NCBI RefSeq assembly: GCF_000972845.2
Contig: NC_040017.1
Span: 25,567,606 to 25,631,605 of the forward strand
DNA: 64,000 bases
Origin: Larimichthys crocea
Lineage: Eukaryota > Chordata > Actinopteri > Sciaenidae
Reading direction: 5' to 3'
Made by a program: the position numbers and the translations under genes. The notes below the pieces were generated by a model. The model did no database searches. It worked only from the letters and a program-made list of their open reading frames with translations, and had not been told where the DNA came from. Of this stretch, positions 44,901 through 54,200 are shown one piece after another. The stretch's first letter is position 1, and each line of letters starts with the position of its first letter.

Positions 44901-45190
44901 CCCTGGTGGACTATGTTGAGCAGATGAAGCGTATTCTCGTGCTCCCGGTCCGAGGTCTCGGCCTGACCCCTCTGGTAGCGGTTCTCGCAGGTGGAGTGGT
45001 GTCTCCTGCACAGTTCTATACGGGCGCGCAAACGCTCAACTATGGCGTTGTGAAGCTGTGGCACCGCGGAGCCTCTGGAGGTGGCCACAGTCGGCCCGTT
45101 GCCGACCCCACCGGGCATAGTTCCTAAACCGACACCCAACATGGGTACGAATGCCCCTGCAGCAGACTGAGCAGGGGTCGCTTCTCCCAT
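14383..45190 (-). CDS. maml2: maml2, complete coding sequence (spliced; five exons listed separately)
   Basis: Mastermind-like 2 is a nuclear coactivator that binds the composite surface of the Notch intracellular domain and CSL/RBPJ and recruits p300. Exons in transcript order are 45190-44780, 21595-20354, 15680-15516, 15424-15316 and 15230-14383; phases are 0, 0, 0 and then 1. The product is about 924 residues against 1156 in human. Landmarks are the N-terminal helix VERLRARIELCRRHHSTCE, LQGSLRRK at the start of exon 2, a KKEP segment, SPQLRPASAGPSF, a 14-residue polyQ, HLTRPPPDYK, and the C-terminal block NDDWMKDINLDEILG. That C-terminus distinguishes it from maml1 and maml3. Confidence 0.96.
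15316..15424 (-). CDS. maml2: maml2 exon 4: HLTRPPPDYK block
   Basis: Acceptor TTTTTTAG (AG at 15426-15425), donor TTCACAG|GTATTG (GT at 15315-15314). The 109-base exon encodes DKDSAHDQFNRHLTRPPPDY and KQSRSMVGVQQGNIFT, then one base into the next codon. The RHLTRPPPDYK block is strongly conserved across Mastermind-like proteins, which makes this small exon secure. Confidence 0.93.
15516..15680 (-). CDS. maml2: maml2 exon 3
   Basis: Acceptor TTGTCTAAG (AG at 15682-15681), donor AATTCA|GTAAGC (GT at 15515-15514). It encodes 55 residues, GVPPGPRLPTNGSLGVMSAQ to TQQQHTINNS, Pro/Gln-rich and phase 0 at both ends. The frame agrees with both neighbours. Similarity to human is modest here, so the borders rest on splice sites and phase. 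Confidence 0.85.
15818..15829 (+). promoter_or_regulatory. CTCF-like motif (full core match) in maml2 intron 2
   Basis: CCACTAGAGGGC matches the CTCF core exactly and is followed by AAG. It lies about 140 bases from maml2 exon 3. The flanks do not match the repeat trio, so it may have a separate origin. Confidence 0.45.
15936..15962. repeat. Poly-T tract
   Basis: 27 T bases in maml2 intron 2 (an A tract in the maml2 sense direction). Confidence 0.95.
17145..17168. repeat. Homopolymer C tract
   Basis: 24 consecutive C bases. G/C homopolymers of this length are rare; on the - strand it is a G run that could form a quadruplex. Length errors in sequencing are possible here. Confidence 0.95.
20354..21595 (-). 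CDS. maml2: maml2 exon 2: large activation-domain exon with polyQ
   Basis: Acceptor TTTTGCAG is immediately upstream (AG at 21597-21596) and the donor is CGACAG|GTAAGG (GT at 20353-20352). It encodes 414 residues in phase 0 at both ends. It starts LQGSLRRKIEG, then has FNMTLKEMKKEPIEIQ, the acidic segment DPELQDLFDELTKTVPTLND with LEFEKMLKQDDTFGLDLG, an IKME sumoylation-type motif, GSPQLRPASAGPSFTL, HAEQLKQMAA, a 14-residue pure polyQ, and ends LSQQRQ. Exon 2 is the point at which human MAML2 is joined in CRTC1- and YAP1-MAML2 fusions. It is shorter than the human exon, which has longer polyQ blocks. Confidence 0.96.
20492..20533 (-). repeat. maml2: Coding CAG repeat (polyQ) in maml2
   Basis: Fourteen uninterrupted CTG units on the + strand, read as CAG (Gln) in maml2 exon 2. 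No CAA interruptions are present, so length polymorphism is likely. Confidence 0.97.
26508..26556. repeat. Poly-A tract followed by (GA)n
   Basis: About 35 A bases followed by about seven GA units. A possible old retroposon tail, but no target duplication or recognisable body was seen beside it. Confidence 0.85.
27043..27067. repeat. (GT)n microsatellite
   Basis: About 12 GT units in maml2 intron 1, followed by a G-rich stretch. Confidence 0.92.
32990..33430. repeat. Degenerate copy of a common teleost dispersed repeat
   Basis: The stretch contains ATTCTGCGTAATTAGTATTT, TTTACTTTTGGTACTTTAA, TTGTACTTAAATAAAGGTTT, GAATGCAGGG, AGTATTTCTACACTGGTATT and ends AGTACTTCTTCTAGCTCTG. These match, with decay, a short element I recall from many fish genomes whose terminus reads roughly CAGTGGTGGAAGAAGTACT. 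The middle (about 33084-33135) has CCTTAATAATCCTCAGAGG AAATTC-type sequence that may come from another element. Identification is from memory. Confidence 0.55.
38491..38529. repeat. (GT)n microsatellite
   Basis: About 19 GT units in maml2 intron 1, followed by a GCGC interruption and a G-rich, purine-rich tract. Confidence 0.95.
38912..38938. repeat. (CTG)9 repeat in maml2 intron 1
   Basis: Nine CTG units, read as CAG in the maml2 sense direction. Not in an exon by any splice or frame evidence I can see. Confidence 0.95.
44641..44760. repeat. ATC/ATT-rich imperfect microsatellite next to maml2 exon 1
   Basis: Imperfect CAT/ATC triplets (for example 44692-44727 region) with ATTC units run to about 20 bases from the exon 1 donor, just inside intron 1. 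Confidence 0.85.
44780..45190 (-). CDS. maml2: maml2 exon 1: Notch/CSL-binding helix
   Basis: The ATG is at 45190-45188 and the donor is ATAGCG|GTGAGT, with GT at 44779-44778. It encodes 137 residues in phase 0. MGEATPAQ parallels the human MGDTAPPQ start, which supports the start choice. Residues about 46-95 form the basic helix (NAIVERLRARIELCRRHHS, then TCENRYQRGQAETSDRE and ENTLHLLNIVHQ) that lies along the ankyrin-repeat/CSL groove. The rest is a polar, low-complexity linker, shorter than the Ala/Pro/His-rich linker of the human protein. Confidence 0.96.
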
Positions 45191-48100
45191 GCCCGCAGGT
45201 CCCCGACAAGTTTATCGAGACTGAGGTCCACTGAGCTTATAATGGACCACAGTACGGGCATGGAAGAAAACAAGACGTATGGACTCAGCTATGATCCCAT
45301 GTGGAAAGAAAAAGACTGCACGCACAAAGTCACTTGAGAAAAGGACGATGAGATTTTTTCCAAAGATATGATCCACAATTATTTCGCCGGACTGATTGGG
45401 AATGTGATAATATTATAAAAGGATTAAAAAGAGCATACAAACATATAAAGTGAGATAAGGTCAGTATAAACTCATACCATGTTCCCCGGAGGCATTAAAA
45501 AGTCCCAAAGCTACAGAATTGTATTAGTGATTTCTTCCTCGGGGACGTTACTGTGTCAGCTTGAAATTAAAACTGAAATGATTTATAAAACACGAAAGAC
45601 TCGTGGGTTCACAGCTGGAATGAATCCGCTCTTGCTTAACGACACGACCTCTGCTCACAGATGAATTATATTCAGTATGAATCCCTTGGATGATTCAAAA
45701 CCATAGCACGCACAACTTCGGTTTCATCGATGAGTAGCCTACATCTCTGGCACACTACTTTATCCTAAATGTGCCACACTCGTATAGTCATAAAAATAAA
45801 ATAAAAAGAGTACGACTGCCAACTATAAATTCAAAGTGAGCGACTGGTCGCCAACATAGGAGAATCTACAAACACACAAAAGCCACTAAACTTCAAGACT
45901 CACGGCATTTTGTTTGGAAATGAGTCCTTTCTCTTTCCATTCGGATAAAAAGCGGATCTGGTTGCAAATTACAAGTCCAAAAAAAAAACAACCACGCAGC
46001 CGAAGCGCAGGAACCCGTTGCGTAAACCGATTTGAGATCCGTCTCACATAGTCCATTGACAATCGTTTGTCCGTGTGGTGCACCGAGGCAATAGCGGAAC
46101 TACAATACACAGACCCTCATTGTATGAACATTCCTCTTTTGACATGATACACTCATATGGATGTAGAGGGGTCCAAACGCACACTCTAGTGGAGCGCAGG
46201 GTGAACTGTCCTGCAAGGCATGGAGGATCTCATTAATGTGCGTTAACGCTCATGCAAAGCCATAGAATAAAAATATTTATGGTTTATTTATGGTGGTTGT
46301 GATCTCTTAATACAGCAGACACTTCAATGGTTTGCATGCACACTACACACTCAATTACTTACACCGAAAAGAGCGTGTAAAACTGTATATGGGTATCAAA
46401 ACAACACCAGTTACACATTTAGGCCTAGAATTAATCTCAAAAGGAGTAAACAAACTAAGAACTGAGAAAGTTTCCATGTGGTTATAGTAAAGTCTAAGAT
46501 ATCACAACAATATCAGATTCTTACAGGAACAAACAAACAAAAGGACCGTCTGTGATATCACGTTACAGCTGTGGGTCAGTGACCGCTTACTGTTGGCACG
46601 CCAGTAAAGTTACACATGAAAAACACTCAATACTCTCTTATTATATAATGAGGGCACACATATAAAGCGTATTAACTGACTCCTTTGCAGCCAGAGACAA
46701 CTCTTATCGCAAAACAACTCCCTGGAGGGAGCCAGTGGACAAGCTTAATGAGCCAAAGTACCAATTAACCACTTAAAAGTGCTGATTGGCTTTCGACTTG
46801 CTCGTATGTATAGTGTCCAAATGAGGTCCTCTATTTACTGCAAACTAAGGAGTGTGGCTGTAAATCTATGTAAACTGTAAGATAAATTAAATTCAGATGG
46901 TTTTTCCTAAATTATATTCCCTCTCATGGTAATTCACTACATTTGTTTCCATTTAAATTAAGTCATAGGTGGGTTGCAGACTTACCACGTATAGGCCTGG
47001 ATGAAGACGTGCACTGAATGTCAGCACATTAAGGGTTACAGACAGCCAAAGAGACAGGATGTATGTTTCTGTAAAGCAGAAGGAAACTGAAGCATCCAGA
47101 GGAAAACCACACGTACACGGGAGTAGATGCAAAGTCCACACAGAGAGAGAGAGAGAGCCAAAGAAGACAGAAGACAGCAGTCTTGTGAAACACTAACTCT
47201 CCTTGTTGCTCCTTGTTTTTAGAAAAAGCAATTAAAAAAGTGTAATAATTGCAGAAAGTGCTTTGGCAATGCACAAGCCAATTAATCACCATAGCAACGC
47301 CAGTGCAGACAGGCTCCAGAAATCCTTTAAGTGCCCCCACTGTGAAAATAACCAGAAGAAAAAACTTACCTGTTGTGTGTGTAGATGATATGGAGGAGGT
47401 GACCTGTTATATAAAGTGTTATGAGGTTGCATTAAAGAAAAGAAGTTTGTGTTTTTATAGCTGTTTTGTTAATCGTAGTTATCAGTTATGACACGAGAGC
47501 CCTGTTATGTTTCATATTGCTAGCATTCATTCCCTCATTATTAATCGGGCTTGTACTTTCTTGTTTATTACATTAATAATGAGGATTACTCTGCTGTATT
47601 AGGCCACACATGCACCAACACAGCCCTGCATTATGGAAGACCGTTAAGACTCTAAAGAACTGTAAACAACCTGCTAATCTGCTTTAACCCAAAAAAAAAA
47701 GTCACATTATCACAAACATCAGACATCATGAACACATGGGCATGATAACGGCTGTTGCTCTAACCACAGCCTGCAGCCGTACATAAAAACACCTTACAGT
47801 TGTAGATTTATTATTTATAGCAGAAGTGCTGCAAGAATAGTAAAAATCCACTTGAGCTACAAGTTCAGTGATGTCATTGCATTGCCCTCCACAAAAGTTA
47901 AACATTTGACGTCTCTGGAATGTAAAATATGGAGTAATCTCTTCAGTCTGCAAGAGGGTTATAGCAAAGAAATGTTCTTTTCATCGCACATTTTTATTTT
48001 TTAGCTGCCTCTTCTGGTTGGTTAGTCATCTAATCGGTCATTAGGGTCTTGGTTGGCTAAACATTTCTAGTCAGCGTGTCATTTTCTTTGAGGGGAAATG

Positions 48101-48600
48101 GCAGATTACTCATGGGGCATTGGAAAATGCTAATTATATCACAAAACACAATGACATTCATTTAACAAGTGCATGAGCTCAAGAGATCTTAGAGGCATTT
48201 ATTTATAAGTAATAATATATTAAATGTATAATTTTCCAATTAAAGTAAAAATGCAGTGTTGGTCACCTTTCCACCGTACTCAGAATCAAAATATACGGGA
48301 GGCACTGCATATTTGTATGTTTCTGGTATGAAAAGACTTTTTAATATACAGCCACTGGTATGTGAATCAGCTTTAAAAAACCCAAAAGAGTTGAAGCCTA
48401 AACTTAAGCAACAGTAAATTCTCATCTAATACTTCTTTGATGCAATGAATGCAGCCGCTGTCCTACACAACAGGGGGCAGCAGACATTCAACTTCTGTGC
48501 ATTACAGCACCAATTAAGAATGTGTGGGTGAGAGATGAGTAATGGTACGGCGACTGCCAGAAAACACTGTTTTGGTTTAAAGAGGAACCCTTCGCACCAA
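45191..48600 (-). promoter_or_regulatory. maml2: maml2 5' UTR and upstream region (extent unknown)
   Basis: Sequence between the maml2 start codon and the probable 3' end of gab2. The maml2 promoter must lie here unless a non-coding first exon is further away. I see no TATA box at a convincing distance and no strong CpG island outside exon 1 itself. The transcription start cannot be placed from sequence. No gene is visible on the + strand. Confidence 0.5.
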
Positions 48601-51133
48601 ACTTTCACTTCTTGATTTATTCTATGTCCACAGTTTAAGTCTACCATAATACAGGAATAACAAAGTCTTGTATTCTTGTGTATCCCAAATGAACTGTACC
48701 ACATTACCATCACACTGGCATCGTTTGTCATATTGCTTCACAAAATCAAGACAGTTTGCATACATCAATGTTAGTAGAGAGAAGGTTTCCTTGTTTGTTT
48801 GTTTGTTTTTTTTTTTTTTTTTACAATTATCAACTGCAAAACGCACAATAAATTAATAAATTAACACACAAGCAATCTGCAAATGCTTTACAGTAGTAGC
48901 AACAGTGGTTAAAAAAAATGATCTCTACTAGTACAGTACGTCAACCCAGTGACAGTCTGACAGTAGATCTGAGCAGTGTTTTCAATCTCACCCTGTCAGG
49001 CTGTCATTTAACATACTAAAACTCACAATCTACCACAACACATACACGGCTCTTCTGCTTACAATGGGTCTCTCTAGATAATAAATTACACATCCATTTC
49101 ACTTCAGAGACTGACAGGGAGACAGGCTTTTTCTTCAGTATTTTCATTCTCTCTCGCTCTCTTGCTCTTTGTGAATCACAGTTCACCCGGGAAGGGCTTT
49201 TGCCAGTGCAACTCAAACTGCCAGTCTCCCCATTTCATGTATAGATAAAAAAAACAAAAAAAACAAAAATGGGAATTTAAAAAAAAAAAGGAATAAAATA
49301 CACACTGCAACAAACTTAGCTTAATTTAGCTTGACCCCATCCTTGTGGATATAACTTGCTTACACTCATCAGTAGAAAATAATGATAAAAAGAATACAAA
49401 AAGCAGTAAAAATGGTAGAAAAACATTAAGAAGTGAGTCTTAATGAAATAATCAATAATACCATCTAAGCACTGCATGTCCACACTATTCATATTAAGAT
49501 CAATTTGGGATTCACCCTTCAGTGGTTCCAGCCCACAATGAAATACTGGACTTAAGTTGAAACTGATCATTCAGTTGTCCTAAATACAATATGGCTCTTA
49601 CTTGAATAATATTGTGAATAATGAAATTTCTCCAAGGCAAAATTTACAGTCGAAAAACTGAAATGAAATATAAGGCAAATTAAACAATTAGAAGAGTTTA
49701 GGAAATTAAAAATTAAAAAAAACATTCTTTCCTCAACTGTTTTTAAGTGACTATGATCACTGGCATATCTTCATTGTGGCGGGTTGCCTTTGCAAGAAAA
49801 AAAGCACAATGTTACATTACTGTAGTGCACTTTTTTTGTCTCAGACAAGTGCATCAAATTTCTAACAGTCAACAAGATGCACTGCAAATATGTCATTCTA
49901 TTAATAATTTACATACAGGAAACAATTACTCTTCAGAGACATAGCTGTAGTGTGCGGCATATCAAAAGACCGAAGACATACATCAGTGAATGGTTGGATT
50001 CCAGAAAACATAAATATGCTATTCTCCTTCTGCTTAGCTCGTATTTAAGGTCTCTAGAGAGATGGAGAGAGAGGAAGAGACACAGAAAGAGAGAGAGAGG
50101 ATATCTGAACTCCTTGGAAAGTACACCTCCTGCTTTATTTCTTTACTTCCTCCCAACTCAATAATTTTGTTGGTCAGTGCACATTTACAATGAAATGTAT
50201 TAGATTACCTGAAGTGAATTGACCACTAAAGTCAAACCTACAAATATAGAAGATGCTTTTTCTTCTTGTCTGCCTTGTTTTTCTTCAATCTGTACATTTG
50301 GATGTTACTGACTTTGTACCTGAATTGAATTAATTGGCCCGCCATCCAACCTGACAGCTTTTAAATATGGTTTAGGCTCATACTTAATTGAAACTGAGGC
50401 AACAGCCATGTACTGTTATCATTAGGGCTTCTGACACAGGCCTTTGCGTATTTGTAAGGCTGTATTTTTTTCCCCCCTCCTCCTTACCAGACATGCACGG
50501 CTAAGCTGAAATGATTGCCCGCAGTGAAAATAATCTCTTCACTGCTTCTGCAAGACTCAGCACAAATGACAGATTGAAGTGAAAAGAGAGAGTCTGCCTG
50601 CATGCCAAAATTGGAGTGCATCTTGGCATTCCTGAGATCAGTAAGCATACTCTTACAGTATATTAATATGGTTATCGACCAGTTAGCCTCTGCTACTCTT
50701 TTAAAATGGCAGCGATTGGGTAAATTTCGTGCTAGTTGCAAAAAAAAAATTAAAAAAAAAAAAAAAATGTTTGACTGTTGCAAAGGGGACAGCTTTGATG
50801 AAACACTCGCAATTTATAAAGGATGGATTGATGAGTAAGGATGATATTTTCATACACATTATCAATTGTCCATACACTGTCCTAACAGTCTGAATGAAGA
50901 GCTTTGGCAGGGCACTCCACCTGTATGGCCTGATATCCTGCATGTTAGCAGTGCGGTTAAATCACAGAGAACAGGCATAGGATAGGTTATGGCTTATTGT
51001 CCAAATATTTCAATCTTAAACAAGCCCAACCAGTATTCATAGTAATGATAGAGACATGATACTGGAGATGCTTGACTTAAGATTGGAATCTTGTTTTGTT
51101 TTTTTTTTGTCATTTTTTTTGTACAGGTCAGTG
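48600..51133 (-). other. gab2: Probable gab2 3' UTR
   Basis: A/T-rich sequence downstream of the gab2 stop on the - strand with no coding frame. Candidate AATAAA signals on the - strand lie at 50139-50134, 48621-48616 and 48203-48198. A long 3' UTR is usual for GAB2, so a distal site is plausible, but the real end is uncertain. Confidence 0.45.
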
Positions 51134-51277
51134 TCAGGACTTGACCCCCTTGGCAGGTTCAGTAGACTGCCGCACATCGGTCCACTCCTGCATGGTGCTT
51201 TGCAGTGCCTGGGTCTTCTCCTTGTCGACTTGCACATAGTCCACCTTCTCATCGGAGGTCACAGAGGATGTAGAGGG
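51134..51277 (-). CDS. gab2: gab2 terminal coding exon: second SHP2 docking tyrosine
   Basis: Acceptor TGGTTCCACAG (AG at 51279-51278); the TGA stop is 51136-51134. It encodes 47 residues: [35 protein letters not shown] and [19 protein letters not shown] is the second SHP2 site (human Tyr643). Nearly every residue is shared with human GAB2 up to the last few. Confidence 0.96.
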   Translation of the reverse strand, partial: PSTSSVTSDEKVDYVQVDKEKTQALQSTMQEWTDVRQSTEPAKGVKS

Positions 51278-54200
51278 CTGTGGAACCATAAATAAGGCAG
51301 GAGTGAGATTCTGGCCTGAGGGCAGACTGCAGTAGGGTCGAAAAAAAATATTCTATTTAGAAATAAAATCTACAAAATCATCTATTTACTTTTCGGTGTG
51401 GGCTCGGTGACCCAGGCTGGAAGTCCAGTGCTAGGTAGTCCACATTGCCACACTTTCTGGGGGCCGGGCTGCTGGTGCCACTCACGGCTGGGGAGGTAGA
51501 CGCTGGGTTCTGCTAATGGGGACAGGAGGGAGGTTTCACTCACACAGGGCGCAGTGAGTAAGCATATCACACAAACAAGTGGATCATTAAAACAAAGAAC
51601 ACAATGTGTTCTCCTGATCTCCCCTCCAGCTATTGGGACTCACCATAGCCACATAATTCTCCTCGCTGTCTGCAGAGTCGGTGCTGGTGATGCTTTGTGT
51701 AGAAATGGGTCGACAATGCTGGGAGGACACGGAGTTCATAGCAGGCCTGAAGCAAAGCAGACAGGACTGTGAGTGCTTCTACCTTCTGACCTCAGGCAGA
51801 AACAAAATACAGCACCAATCTGTACAATCAAACTGTGTGTGTATGTGTGTGTGCATGAGTGGCCTTGGGTAACCTAGCTTGAATGATTTATATGAGACTC
51901 ACATGGGCCGTGTCCAGGACATGGTGACTGGGCTCTTAAATGGCAGCTCATCAATGATCCCATTGTTCTTCAAATCAAGAGGTGTTGGCTTTGCTGTGGA
52001 AAACAAGACCAGACACTGTCAACATAAGTCATTGTCTTTGAAAAAAACAATTAACAATGCGGACTTTGTGGCTGATTGGAAGCCAAAACTGGCAATTAAA
52101 AAGAAATGAAAACCATCGCTTTAAAATCAGTCCGAACTTTACTGTCAAAAACTCACATTTCCTGTTAGGTTTGAGGTTGCGGTTGATGGGTGGCGGCGTG
52201 ACATCACTGAGACGGCTGGGCCGGTGACACAGGGAAGCACTGCTCCCTTTACGGGCAGGTAATGTTGCAGAGAATCCTGGGAAATCAAAGTGATGTGGCC
52301 CAGGGCTCATAGGGATGTAGATATTCTTAGGACTGTCAGCCTGGGCAGCACTGAGTGGCGAGGAGCCAGGATTCATGGGCACATAGTTGTCATCCGAGTT
52401 GCCGCTGTCTGAGCGAGTCAGAGGGGCTTTGGTTCTCTGGTGTCAAAAGAGACAGCGGGCACATGACTATCTTACTTGCTGGGCTTAATACTGCAGGGGA
52501 ACTGCAGCACTCAACTGAAGTAAATATAGTAGAAATACATTTTCTGTTTCTGCAGTTTATGGTTTTCTGGATCTGTCTGAGGAGGGAGTGCAGTTGTAAA
52601 TGGAGATAGTGACTCACCAGGTAGGAGCTGAAACCATCATTGACAGACTCCACAGACTGGCCTGAGTTGTTGAAATGGATGGGACGGTGATGGCTGTTCG
52701 TTTCAAAGGAGGAGCCTGTGTTCAGGGGTAAGAAGTATGTGTGGGTGAAATCAATATTTACCACTGCCATAAACTCTTAAAGCAAAAAGGGCACACCTTA
52801 AGTCAAACAGAACAATGACAAACCTACACTGAGTCAAATATTGTACTAATGATCGCTGCAAGAGAGGCCAATTTAAACACAAATGTCTGACATTTCAGGG
52901 AACGAGCTCTTGTTTCTAATGAAACAAACAGAACTTGAGTGACATTTTATTAAATGCTTCACTGGGTTATAATTAGTCTTTGCAGCACAGGTGTATGAAC
53001 AGCCTGTATCCTCACTAACAAGGGTTACAGGTCAATTCCTGTCACTAGGTATACGAGGCCTGAGCATGAGCTTGACAAAGCAGAGAACACAGCGTAATAA
53101 GAGGCAGTGCATTGTGTCTGCAAGTGTTTTTTTTTTTGTTTTTTTCAATGCTTATCAGCCTGGAACGAGGCATTCTGGAGCAGCCTGTATGGCTTGAATT
53201 TCATTAGCGTCTCAACAGAACAGTGTCTGCTAGACTGGCCCATTTGTTTCTGCTCAGCTGCTAGCGTTAAATCAGTAAAATGAGAGATAGAGGAAGAGGG
53301 AAAGAGCGAGCGAAAGAGGGGGAGGAAGAGGAAGCACAAAGTCACTGCAATACCACAAGAGAATGGACTGATCAAGTCAGACTTGCATTTGAAAAACAGG
53401 AAACAGGTGAAATGCACGATTTCAAAAGATCTGTATGAGTCAGCTGAGGTTGTGTTTAAACCAGGGCTGTGTGCTTAGCGAGGTGAACATCAGGCTAAGG
53501 TTTGATTTAGCGTGCCAGATGTTTCTAGTGGGGGAAAAAATAGAATTAACTAAAAAAAAGAATTATAATTGCTGATCATGCCATTTTATTTTTATGAGAT
53601 AAAATTATGAGAAAAATTCAGTCAGACTGGTTGCACAGCAGATATTTTGGAAAACACAGGTGTGAGAAATAAGAGTTCAGTTCCATTAACAGTGACAGTG
53701 ACCCAACACGCACAATAGCAGGACCAGGATGTGGTCCTACAGCTATCATTAATACACTTGTGAGTTTCCGGCATGTCTAAATGTCTGCAGTGTAACCAGT
53801 TCTTTAAAGGGAACTCAGGACCCCAGTACCACTTGGCATTTAAACACTACAATACAATAAAATAGGGATTTGCTTTTTGGCCGATGGCCCACCATCAAGT
53901 TTCAGTTTTGGTCCTCCAAGGGAAAAAAAAGTCTGGACTCTCCTGTTTAAAGAAACAAGCAGCGTTCAGGAGGAACCTATTAGGAAAGCAGTTAAAGCAC
54001 TAATTGCATTCAGTGTACCTCTGTGCAGCCTGATGTTCTCGACAGCAGGGAGAGTATTCCTGCGCGGGATAACGGACACTGCAGACGTCATTTCTCCGTT
54101 CTGGCTTCCTACTGAATGAGGACTCCCCCACTGCCCCTCTGACCCCTGGCTAGGTTTAGGGGGCCTCGGAGGAGGAGCACAGGAGGACTCAGAGCTTGAG

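Noticed and set aside
46128..46134. TEAD-type ACATTCC site upstream of maml2
   Set aside because: A single 7-base match in 64 kb is expected by chance; no clustering or conservation evidence.
46183..46196. CTCTAGTGGAGCGC as a further CTCF site or fourth copy of the trio repeat
   Set aside because: Two mismatches in the core and the other blocks (ACTTCCGGT, TTTCAAAATAAA) are absent nearby.
48468..48482. ACAACAGGGGGCAGC as a CTCF site
   Set aside because: Two mismatches at the start of the core; too weak to list.
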